NCBI GenBank assembly: GCA_964653485.1
Contig: CAZZFF010000010.1
Location: 1-64,000 of the forward strand
Direction of reading: 5' to 3'
DNA from: CAVQND01 sp964653485
GTDB taxonomy: Bacteria; Verrucomicrobiota; Verrucomicrobiia; Limisphaerales; UBA8199
DNA length: 64,000 bases
The translations under genes were made by a program, and so were the position numbers. The first letter of the stretch is position 1. Each line of letters starts with the position of its first letter. A model generated the notes under the pieces. That model did no database searches, was not told the DNA's origin, and saw only the letters and a program-made list of their open reading frames with translations. Below are positions 43,466 to 51,300 of the stretch, piece by piece.

Positions 43466-43490
43466 GCCGTAAAGAAATAACCTTTACGGC
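43466..43490. terminator. Hairpin between selD and the ThuA-like gene
   Basis: GCCGTAAAG (43466-43474) pairs perfectly with CTTTACGGC (43482-43490) over a 7-base loop. The gene ends on both sides converge here. A U-tract is weak, so it is probably a bidirectional transcript end rather than a strong intrinsic terminator. Confidence 0.55.
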
Positions 43491-43508
43491 TCCTTACAAT
43501 GGATAAAG

Positions 43509-44405
43509 CTACTGCGTCGCCGGCGGCTCCCACTTGCTTGGCTGGTCTGCCGTCGGGAAGTTGGCGGGGACTGGCAGAGTCACCTGGCCCGTGGCGGCCC
43601 ATTCAGCGCCACGGTCGAGCGTCGTCACGAAGCCGACGTCGCGCATGGATTCCTCGTTATGACCGAGGGTCGTGTGGAAGACGCGGCCCTTGCCGTAGCT
43701 GATCGTCATCAGCATCGGCTCGTTCTCATGGGTGACGTCCGATTTGGCGGTGGCCAGGACGGTGACGTTTTCGGCCGGCCCGCAGAGCTTCGAGTAGAGT
43801 TCGTCGCGTGTATGGAGCCACCTGGCCGGCAGGCCTTTGGTGATGGGGTGTTCGGGGTCGCGGGTCTCGACCACGAACGAGAAGAACTGGCCGTGAGTGC
43901 CGCACCCGCCGAGGGTGTCCTTCACCACCTTGCCATCGCGCCAGCGGAGCATGGGGCCGTTCTTATCGCCACGCCCGCCCCAGCCGCCGACCGCGATCAT
44001 CCGGTTATACTCGACCCAGCTTGGGAAGGCGTTGTCCGCGGCATGCACGCTCACCAGGCCGCCGCCGTTCTTGATGTATTCTTCGAGGGCCTGCCGCGTC
44101 GTTTCCGGCCAGTCCTCGCCATTGTAATTGGAGACGATGACTTCGTACTTGGCAAAATCGGGTTTGAAGCCGGCCAGACTCTGTCCCTGCGGCGGGGCGG
44201 TGGCGACGTCCACGGTGAACCGGCCCGAGCTTTCGAGGGCGGCCTTGAGGATGGGCGTCGTCTGCCGCCAGGCGTGATTATTCTGGCCGTCAACGATGAG
44301 CGCCTTGAGCCTCGGCGGTTGCGGCGCCGCAGCCTGCGCGGGAGCCGAGGGAGGGAAGAACGCGGCGCACGAAAACAAGGCCGCAAAGAGAACAGTTTTT
44401 CGCAT
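43509..44405 (-). CDS. Exported ThuA-like domain protein, 298 aa
   Basis: The start at 44405 gives the signal peptide MRKTVLFAALFSCAAFFPPS followed by APAQAAAPQ. A longer frame lacks a signal sequence. The ThuA/trehalose-utilisation fold (glutamine-amidotransferase-like) is indicated by LKALIVDGQNNHAWRQTTPI, YEVIVSNYNGEDWPE, GGGLVSVHAADNAFPSW and GKGRVFHTTLGHNEESM. ThuA proteins occur in Verrucomicrobia and Planctomycetes glycan clusters and their activity is not firmly known. It is on its own on the minus strand, 275 bp from the divergent sugar-isomerase-like gene. Confidence 0.9.
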   Translation of the reverse strand: MRKTVLFAALFSCAAFFPPSAPAQAAAPQPPRLKALIVDGQNNHAWRQTTPILKAALESSGRFTVDVATAPPQGQSLAGFKPDFAKYEVIVSNYNGEDWPETTRQALEEYIKNGGGLVSVHAADNAFPSWVEYNRMIAVGGWGGRGDKNGPMLRWRDGKVVKDTLGGCGTHGQFFSFVVETRDPEHPITKGLPARWLHTRDELYSKLCGPAENVTVLATAKSDVTHENEPMLMTISYGKGRVFHTTLGHNEESMRDVGFVTTLDRGAEWAATGQVTLPVPANFPTADQPSKWEPPATQ

Positions 44406-44679
44406 GGGCCTATTCCTAGTTCGGCGCGGCGCGGCGGGCAAGCCAAAAAGGCGCCGCACCGCGCGGCCGCGGGGGACTCGGGCTTTTCGGAAGAAGGTGA
44501 TTGAGAATTGATGATCGAGAATTGGTTATTGGTAAACCGGCATTTTTGGCTTCCAATCCGGGGGACGGGTCCGGTAGTCTGGGTCCCGTAATTAACCCCT
44601 GCGAATGGCCGGCTTGGGCAGCTATGCGCTTCCCGTCGGCACACGCGGAAGGGTCATGGGCTGAACTGGAAAAAACACT

Positions 44680-46116
44680 ATGAAGCATACCCTGCTCAAT
44701 CGGAGAGAATTCCTTGGAACCACGGCCGCTGGTGGAGCCCTGTTCGCCTCGGGGCTGTTGGGGAACCGGTTATTGGCCTCGGATACCGGCCAGTTGCCCC
44801 GGCCGCGGGCTGTGAAAATTCACCAGATTTTCGCCGGGCGAACGGGGGATTTCTACTTGACGCGCCCCGCCGAGGAGGTGGCCAGGTTCAACCAGTATTT
44901 CAGCGAGTTGGAGAAGAAACTTGGCGACGTTCAGTTCGTGGGCGGAGATATGATGCCGCCGGCGGAAGCGGGAAAGTTGGCGGAGAAAGTGAAGGAGGCC
45001 GATGCGGTGCTGATCATTCACATGTCCGCACAGGGCAGCGAGTCGGCGGCCTTAAGCCGAATCGTGGATGTGGGGTTGCCGACGGTCCTGTTCTCAGAAC
45101 CCTACAGCGGGCACGACTGGATGTCTTTTACGCAACTGCGCAAGGAGGGAAAGAAGGTGCTACTGGTGCCCAGCAGCGATTGGAGCGATATCGAGCGGGC
45201 GGTGTGCCTCATGCGGGTGCCGGCCTTGCTGAAACAGACTCGCATTATTGCCTGGGGGCCGCCGCTGGGCACGAGCGCCGCCTGCTCGGCGGAACTGATC
45301 CAGCAACGGTTTGGCGCGGAGCTGATCTCCGTCACGGACGCCGAGGTGAAGGAGGTCTGGAAGAGCATCGACCCTGCCGCCGCGCAGGCCGAGGCGGAGG
45401 AGTACTGGCTCAGTCATGCCAGGGCAATCGTCGAGCCTGCCCGGGAGAAGATCATCGAGGCGGCCAAGTTGTTCCTGGCGGTGAAGCAGTTGATGATTCG
45501 GGAGAAGGCCCAGGCGATCACGAGTTGCTATTGCATGGGGGATCCGCGCGCTTGCTTGACGTTCAGCAAGCTAAACGATCTCGGATTCGTGGGGGCTTGC
45601 GAGGGGGACATGGATTCAACGATGACGATGCTGCTCTTCGCCTACGCATTCCGGGTGCCTGGCTTCATCTCGGACCCGGTGGTCGATACCGCCAAAAACG
45701 CGTTGCTGCATTTCCACTGCACCTCGGCAACGAAGATGGACGGGCCGGCAGGTTCCCGCCTGGGCTTCGCCATTCGCAGCCAATGCGACAGCAAGGCCGG
45801 AGTGGCCCTCCAGGTGGAGCATCGGGTTGGACAAGCGGTGACGTGCGCCAAGCTCGTCAATCTGGATACTTTGCTCATTACGCCGGGAAAAATTCTGGAA
45901 ACGAGCACAAACCCGATGGCCTGCCGCACCCAATTTGCGCAAAGCGTGCCGAATGCCAGGCAACTCTTCCTCAACTACGGCCGAGGGGTCATCCACGCCG
46001 GCACCATGGCGATGCTCCACCGGGTGGTCTTCTATGGCGACTTCATGGAACCGATGAGGGGCTTGGGCGAGCTCATGGGGTTCAAGCTCATTGAGGAAAG
46101 CGGCGCTACGACATAG
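44680..46116 (+). CDS. Tat-exported L-fucose/L-arabinose isomerase-like protein, 478 aa
   Basis: The start carries a twin-arginine signal (NRREFLGTTAAGGALFASGL, Arg8-Arg9). The middle (FAGRTGDFYLTRPAEEVARF, GGDMMPPAEAGKLAEKVKEA, ITSCYCMGDPRACLTFSKLN) and C-terminus (MRGLGELMGFKLIEE) look like the fold of the sugar-isomerase family that includes FucI. Sequence similarity is weak, so activity is unproven. Export by the Tat route is odd for an isomerase and may signify a redox or binding role. Its last bases belong to the 181-bp repeat that flanks the next toxin-antitoxin module. Confidence 0.75.
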   Translation: MKHTLLNRREFLGTTAAGGALFASGLLGNRLLASDTGQLPRPRAVKIHQIFAGRTGDFYLTRPAEEVARFNQYFSELEKKLGDVQFVGGDMMPPAEAGKLAEKVKEADAVLIIHMSAQGSESAALSRIVDVGLPTVLFSEPYSGHDWMSFTQLRKEGKKVLLVPSSDWSDIERAVCLMRVPALLKQTRIIAWGPPLGTSAACSAELIQQRFGAELISVTDAEVKEVWKSIDPAAAQAEAEEYWLSHARAIVEPAREKIIEAAKLFLAVKQLMIREKAQAITSCYCMGDPRACLTFSKLNDLGFVGACEGDMDSTMTMLLFAYAFRVPGFISDPVVDTAKNALLHFHCTSATKMDGPAGSRLGFAIRSQCDSKAGVALQVEHRVGQAVTCAKLVNLDTLLITPGKILETSTNPMACRTQFAQSVPNARQLFLNYGRGVIHAGTMAMLHRVVFYGDFMEPMRGLGELMGFKLIEESGATT

Positions 46117-46258
46117 AAGAGGAGGCCAACCGGGCTTCGGCAAAAGCGCGTGGAGATTGGCGTGACCGGCGTGACTCGAAAGCGAGCTGTTCGAGTCGCT
46201 GGGTTTCGTAGGCCAACACTTCGCGAGCCAGGCGGATGCACTCGATCGGCCGAGGGCT
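46078..46258. repeat. 181-bp direct repeat, left copy
   Basis: It matches 46877-47057 with 169 of 181 positions identical and no gaps. It includes the end of the upstream sugar-isomerase-like gene and a tail copy of the pyruvate-kinase-like gene. Confidence 0.95.
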
Positions 46259-46260
46259 CG

Positions 46261-46515
46261 TTAGGGGTAGATTTCGCGACGGTGCCCCACCTTGATAACC
46301 AAGACGCGCAACTCATTCTCCCGGATTTGGTAAACGATGCGGTAGTCGCCCACTCGAATCCGCCAGACAGATTCTTCGCCAGATAGCTTCTTGCAGCGGG
46401 GCGGGCGTGGGTCTTGTGCTAACGCTTCAATGGCTGGAACGAGGCGGCGTTGAACGTCGGCAGGCAGGTCTCGGAACGCTCGCTCCGCGCGGGCTGCTAA
46501 CTCGACCCGGTACAT
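46261..46515 (-). CDS. RelE/ParE-type toxin, 84 aa
   Basis: MYRVELAARAERAFRDLP, then RRLVPAIEALAQDPRPPR, WRIRVGDYRIVYQIRENELR and VGHRREIYP match the RelE fold of ribosome-dependent mRNA interferases. The gene overlaps the upstream antitoxin by 19 bp. Its 3' end is 3 bp from the left repeat. Confidence 0.92.
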   Translation of the reverse strand: MYRVELAARAERAFRDLPADVQRRLVPAIEALAQDPRPPRCKKLSGEESVWRIRVGDYRIVYQIRENELRVLVIKVGHRREIYP

Positions 46516-46808
46516 GAGCCGTCCAATCCCAGTTCCCGCCGCAGTTGATCGAACGAGACCGTTGGTCTCGTCTCCGCCGCCACGTTGTCGTCGCTGCTAT
46601 TGAGAGCTTCCGCCTCGGAGTTTGTGGGGCAAGCGGCGCTCGCGGCCTTCACTTCAGCCAACACCTCACGTGCTTCCTTCAGGTCCTCGGCGTCTTCCAA
46701 GGCTTCAAGCTCAGCCAGGTCTTCAATGAGGGATAAGACTCTGTCCGCACGGTCCTGGGAGAGGTTTTCCAGCTTGGCTACAGCACCGGCCACATCCGTC
46801 GAACTCAT
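46497..46808 (-). CDS. Antitoxin partner of the RelE-type toxin, 103 aa
   Basis: A short, acidic, Leu/Glu-rich helical protein (LSQDRADRVLSLIEDLAELE, LEDAEDLKEAREVLAEVKAA) is followed by a linker and TRPTVSFDQLRRELGLDG, which resembles a neutralising peptide. It precedes the toxin and overlaps it by 19 bp, the usual order. It has no clear DNA-binding domain, so an N-terminal helical element may provide it. Confidence 0.8.
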   Translation of the reverse strand: MSSTDVAGAVAKLENLSQDRADRVLSLIEDLAELEALEDAEDLKEAREVLAEVKAASAACPTNSEAEALNSSDDNVAAETRPTVSFDQLRRELGLDGSCTGSS

Positions 46809-46876
46809 GAAGAAACGGTGTCACCAAGCGGGCTGCCGGTCAAGGCCATTTGCGGGCATTTGGGCCGCGCTCACGC

Positions 46877-47057
46877 GGGTTCAAGCTGATTGAGGAAAGC
46901 GGCGCTACGACGTAGAAGCGGACGCCAACCGGGCTTCGGCAAAAGCGCGCGGAGATTGGCGTGGCCGGCGTGACTCGAGAGCGAGACGTTCGAGCCGTTG
47001 GGTTTCGTAGGCCAACACCTCGCGAGCCAGGCGGATGCACTCGATCGGCCGAGGGCT
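46877..47057. repeat. 181-bp direct repeat, right copy
   Basis: It matches 46078-46258 (12 mismatches, no gap). It includes the C-terminus of the pyruvate-kinase-like gene and an orphan tail of the isomerase-like gene (GFKLIEESGATT in its plus-strand frame). Confidence 0.95.
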
Positions 47058-48077
47058 GAATACGGTTTCCTTCCCGAGCATGGCCGCATCGGCCCGCTGG
47101 CGGGCAATCAATGACAAATCCGAGAGTTCGGCGCGCTGCGGGACGCCGGTCGCCGCGAACATCTCCAGGACTTGCGTCGCCACCACCACAGGCTTCTGGG
47201 CGCGCCGGGCCGCCGCCACCAACCGCTCCTGGATTTCGGGCAGGCGGATGTAGCCCACGGCCAAACCGAGGTCGCCGCGGGCTACCATGACCCCGTCGGC
47301 GGCGTTGATAATGTCCTCGGCGCAATTCACGGCGGCGGCTGTCTCGAATTTCGCCATGATCCGGACATTGGAACCGAGGCGCCCATGCACTTCTTGGCGG
47401 CCAGCGCGGACGTCCTCGGGGGAGGAAATCAGGGAGAGCGCGACCCAGTCCGGTGCCAGCCGCGCCGCGGCGAAGGCGTCCAAGAGGTTGGCATCCTCGG
47501 CGGTAACGACCGCATAGGGGCTCAGGCAATCGGGGAGAAAAATGGAATTGGAGGCCTTGAGCGGAACGGTTCCCTCCTCCAGCCGAGCAAGGACCGAGCC
47601 GGCCTGGACTTCATGGACCTGGAACCTGAGCCGCCCGTCACAGAACCACATCCGATGGCGCGGCCTGAGCTTGGCGAGGAGTTGAGCCAAGCCCGGTAAC
47701 GGCACGTGAGGGAAGCCGTTGGCGGCCGGTTCGGATGCCGTGCCGTTCGGGTCCCAGAAAACGACTCGATCGCCGGCCTTGAGCGGCAGTTCCTGCATGG
47801 CGCCGGTGCGCGGCCTGGAAGAGGGAAGGTCCAGTAACAATCGGACGGGGACGCCCTGCTGGAACGACGCTTCACGAATGGCCCGGCTGTCCTGCACATG
47901 GGGCCGTTGCCGGTAGCCGCAGGGGAGCCTGAACCAGCGAGCCCCGGCTTCGATGGCCAACCGCAAATCGCCGGGTCGCTCGAGGGTAGGACCCACCGTT
48001 GCCATGACCTCGGGGGCATCCCATTCAGCGGATCGTAAGTTGACGGCCTTTGACATCAAGTTCACGAGCTTCTGCAT
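46905..48077 (-). CDS. Divergent pyruvate-kinase-like protein, 390 aa
   Basis: The late part keeps pyruvate kinase signatures: MAKFETAAAVNCAEDIINAA, DGVMVARGDLGLAVGY, RLPEIQERLVAAARRAQKPV, and ATQVLEMF followed by VPQRAELSDL. The N-terminal active-site loop is altered: instead of RLNFSHG there is RLPCGYRQRPH. The normal C-terminal regulatory domain is missing, since the protein is about 80 residues short. Catalysis as a standard pyruvate kinase is therefore doubtful. The start at 48077 is chosen as the first in-frame ATG near the fold (MQKLVNLMSKAVNL); another lies 7 codons downstream. Two operator-like palindromes lie upstream. Confidence 0.75.
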   Translation of the reverse strand: MQKLVNLMSKAVNLRSAEWDAPEVMATVGPTLERPGDLRLAIEAGARWFRLPCGYRQRPHVQDSRAIREASFQQGVPVRLLLDLPSSRPRTGAMQELPLKAGDRVVFWDPNGTASEPAANGFPHVPLPGLAQLLAKLRPRHRMWFCDGRLRFQVHEVQAGSVLARLEEGTVPLKASNSIFLPDCLSPYAVVTAEDANLLDAFAAARLAPDWVALSLISSPEDVRAGRQEVHGRLGSNVRIMAKFETAAAVNCAEDIINAADGVMVARGDLGLAVGYIRLPEIQERLVAAARRAQKPVVVATQVLEMFAATGVPQRAELSDLSLIARQRADAAMLGKETVFSPRPIECIRLAREVLAYETQRLERLALESRRPRQSPRAFAEARLASASTS

Positions 48078-48230
48078 TTGAGCGTGATGAGCAGCAATTA
48101 TGGAGCCAATTGTTACAAAAAGGTTACGAAATCGATCCGACCTCTTGGAAACCCTCAAAAACCCCGCATTATTGAGCATCGATTCGAGAGTTCCCTTTGC
48201 CGGGACGGTCCCCAGGGAGGGCCAAAACCG

Positions 48231-48279
48231 GCGGATGTGCGTGATTTTCACGCGTTTTGCGTGATTTTCACGCATCCGC
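48231..48279. promoter_or_regulatory. Two identical palindromes inside a larger inverted repeat, upstream of the pyruvate-kinase-like gene
   Basis: GCGTGATTTTCACGC occurs at 48239-48253 and 48259-48273, centred 20 bp apart (two helical turns). They are enclosed by GCGGATG (48231-48237) and CATCCGC (48273-48279). The design looks like a tandem operator for a dimeric repressor. Confidence 0.55.
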
Positions 48280-48348
48280 ACTCCGCCGGCAGGGGGCCGG
48301 AGCGATGATGAGTCTTGAGATTTCGCAGGGGAGAATGTCCCTTGCCGA

Positions 48349-51300
48349 TCATTCGTCGTAGGTGAATACGACCTGGGCACCGGCAATCCGGACGCTTGTT
48401 ATTCGCGTTTGCGCATCGGAACGCAGACGATAAAAACATTGCCCTTGGACCCGTGCCGCGGTGACGGTCTTTTGGGTTGGGTCAACAGTGGCGCCGGGTT
48501 GATCCACGAATGGCCCCAGAGGAGAAGAGGATGTTTGCAGCACCAGGGAGCCGGGGGCGTAAACCACGACCGTGAAGGTCTGGCTGGCGGACAAGGGGGG
48601 CACTCCATTGTCTGTCACGATCACTGTGAGCGCATTCGTGCTGGCTGCTTGGGCGGCGGACGGCGTCCAACTGAACTGGCCGCCTGGGGTTATCGTGGCT
48701 CCGGCCGGCGCGCCCGGTCCCAGGGTGAAGGTGAGGGTTTGAGGCGGTTGGTCCGTATCCGTTGCACTGACGGTGAAGCTCAGCGGGGTGTTCGCATACA
48801 CTGTCTGATTAGGAATTGCCGCCAGCACTGGAGGCGTGTTTGGCGCATAGACCACCACGGTGAAGCTCTGGCTGGCGGACAGGGCCGGTGTCCCGTTGTC
48901 GGTCACACCCACCGTGATTGTATTGGTGCTGGGCGCCTGCGCGGCGGTCGGCGTCCAAGTGAACTGGCCGCCGGGGGTTATCGTGGCTCCCGCTGGCGCC
49001 CCAGGTCCCAGGGTGAAGGTGAGGGTTTGAGGCGGTTGGTCCGTATCCGTTGCGCTGGCGGTGAAAGCGAGGGTTTGGCCAAGGACAATGGTCTGGTTCG
49101 CGATTGTCCCCAGGACCGGCGCCGTATTCACCGAGTCGGACCAGGCGGTAAAGCTGAAGTTATCTATAGCCAGGCCCTGGGCCTTGCCCGATGAATCGGC
49201 CATCTCCCAGACCAACCAAAGGGCCGCGCACGGGGTCCAACCGGTGATCGTTTGGTCAAGCACGCTCAGATTTGTCTGGTTGAGGGGCGATGTGCCGTCC
49301 ACGGGCACGCCGCCCGAGGCGGTCGAATCGGTTGGGAAGGCCACATTCAAGCTCGGCAACAGCGCGGTGGCGTTGGTCGAAAAGGCGTTGGTTCCCGTCG
49401 CATCGAGCACGTAATAAAACTCGAGTGCTTTTGGAATGTCGGACTGGCGCCAAAGTTCTCCCGTGAACTGGAGGCTGATGTGATCCAGGGTGGAACCGGT
49501 GCCATTAATGAAGCGGGCGGCGAACGCGGTGGGGCCGGTGCTGCTGGTCGCGAGCAGGCCCAGGGCCCGGTCGGCGCTGCCCGGCAAGCCGAAGCTGATC
49601 AGCCCGCCTGTTGTTTGGTCGCCGTCGGTCGCGCCGAACTTGACCCCGGCGGCGCCCCAGCCGAACCAGCCGGAGAGGGCCGAAACTCCCAAACCCCCGC
49701 TGCCGTCAGTCCCGACGACGGGGCAGGCGGCATCGACAGGATTGGCCAGCGAGTAGGTGATGGCACCAATCGTCACTGGGTTGTCGGCGTTGACCGAAGC
49801 GGCCCCAGGATCGGGCAAGGCATCGAAGGTCTGGGTATAGGGGGTGCCTGGGGCCGTGTAGAGGATGGAGGAGGCGGCCAAGCTCACGTTGTTGGAGGCG
49901 CAGGGGGTCGCCACGATGAATTCCTGCCGGTCGAAGCACTGCCCATCCGGAAACGAACCATAAGAGTGATCGAGACCGACATTGGCATAGTTCACGTAAT
50001 CCAGCACTTGGAGTTGGCCGTTGTAGAAGCGAGTCAGGGCCAGGGAGCCGGAGCCGCTTCCGAGCGTAAAGCTCGTGTGCAGCTCGTTGGTCGTCGAGAG
50101 ATTGATCTGGCCGTCGGCGAAGATGACTTTGAATTGGCCGGGGTTGATGACGGCACCGCTGGGGAAAACCCATTGTGTCAGGTTGGTGTAATTGTTGGCC
50201 AGGTAAAGGCCGCCGAGAGAAACGGCGGTGGCGGTGGGGTTGAACAGCTCGATCCAGCCGGCACGTTGGCCGGCGCTGTTGGTGATGCCTGTGAGGTTGT
50301 CGGCCTGGAGTTCGTTGATCCACAAAGAGGGGAACGTGGACAGTGACGCCAGGACGCTGTTACTGACGCCGGGGGTGCTTTGGGCCAGGGCCGGAAGGGT
50401 CGGCGGAGCCGGGTTGACGGACGCAGCGTAGCTTGTGCCGGAGGACAGGCGCAGCACCAAGGGACCCCCGTTCGTGCTTTGCAGGTACCAAAAGCTGAGC
50501 GTGCAGGGGGCATTGAGAGCAAGGGTTGAACTGAGATCCTGGTAGATGGCATTGCCGCTGCCGGCGCCGGCGGCCGTGGCCACGACGTGAAGACTCGAGT
50601 TTCCAGAGTGGCTCACGGTCGAGCTGATCGTCGATTGCGCGAAGTTCGCGGTCAGGTTCCAACTGCCGCCCAGAGGCGACTCGAAACCGCCATCGGCAAC
50701 CAGGTTCGTGCCGGCGCTTCCAACCAGACTCACGTCGTCGACATAAATGTCCCCGGCGGAGCCGAGGTAAATGTAAATCACGGAAGACGTGGCCAGGATG
50801 TTGGTTGTCACAAACACCCATTGAGGGGGCAGGCTTTTCTGCGCTGACGTGTAGGGCACCGCCGCCCAATTCCCCGGGCGCCAGTTATCCTGGCGTGGAT
50901 CGATCAATTGGAGCGAACTGCCGTTGGTGCCGGCCGCGGGCGGCCAGGGAGCGGCGCTCCCATATCGCACCTTGGCCACCACGAGATCGTTGGTTCCGCT
51001 GCCGCCGGGCTGAACGAGGGAGAGAGTTTCGCCCCCGGTTTGGAGGGTTCCGGTGAAGGTGTCGAAGGGTGGGAAATGCCCACCGTATGCCGCGGCATAC
51101 GCCGAGGGGTTGGCTGCCAGGACCAGGAAGCCGCGGGGGGCGATTGCCGATCCGGGAGGGAACGTGTAGGAGATGCCTTTGAATTCCCAACCCGAAAGGT
51201 CAAAGGTCACGGTGCTCGAGTTGTTGTAGAGTTCGACGAATTCCGCGCCCGGCACTTGGGGCTGGCACATGATTTCATTGATCACGACCTGGCCAACAGG

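Noticed and set aside
37438..43508. A selC (tRNA-Sec) gene near the sel genes
   Set aside because: No sequence in the gaps 37438-37538, 40919-40996 or 43456-43508 folds as a long-acceptor tRNA. It must be elsewhere.
41755..43602. A 615-codon minus-strand frame opposite selD
   Set aside because: selD motifs on the plus strand are unambiguous, and the minus frame has none.
44501..44532. AT-rich near-repeat (TTGAGAATTGATGATCGAGA and following) before the isomerase-like gene
   Set aside because: The units are too degenerate and short to call a repeat element or operator without other copies.
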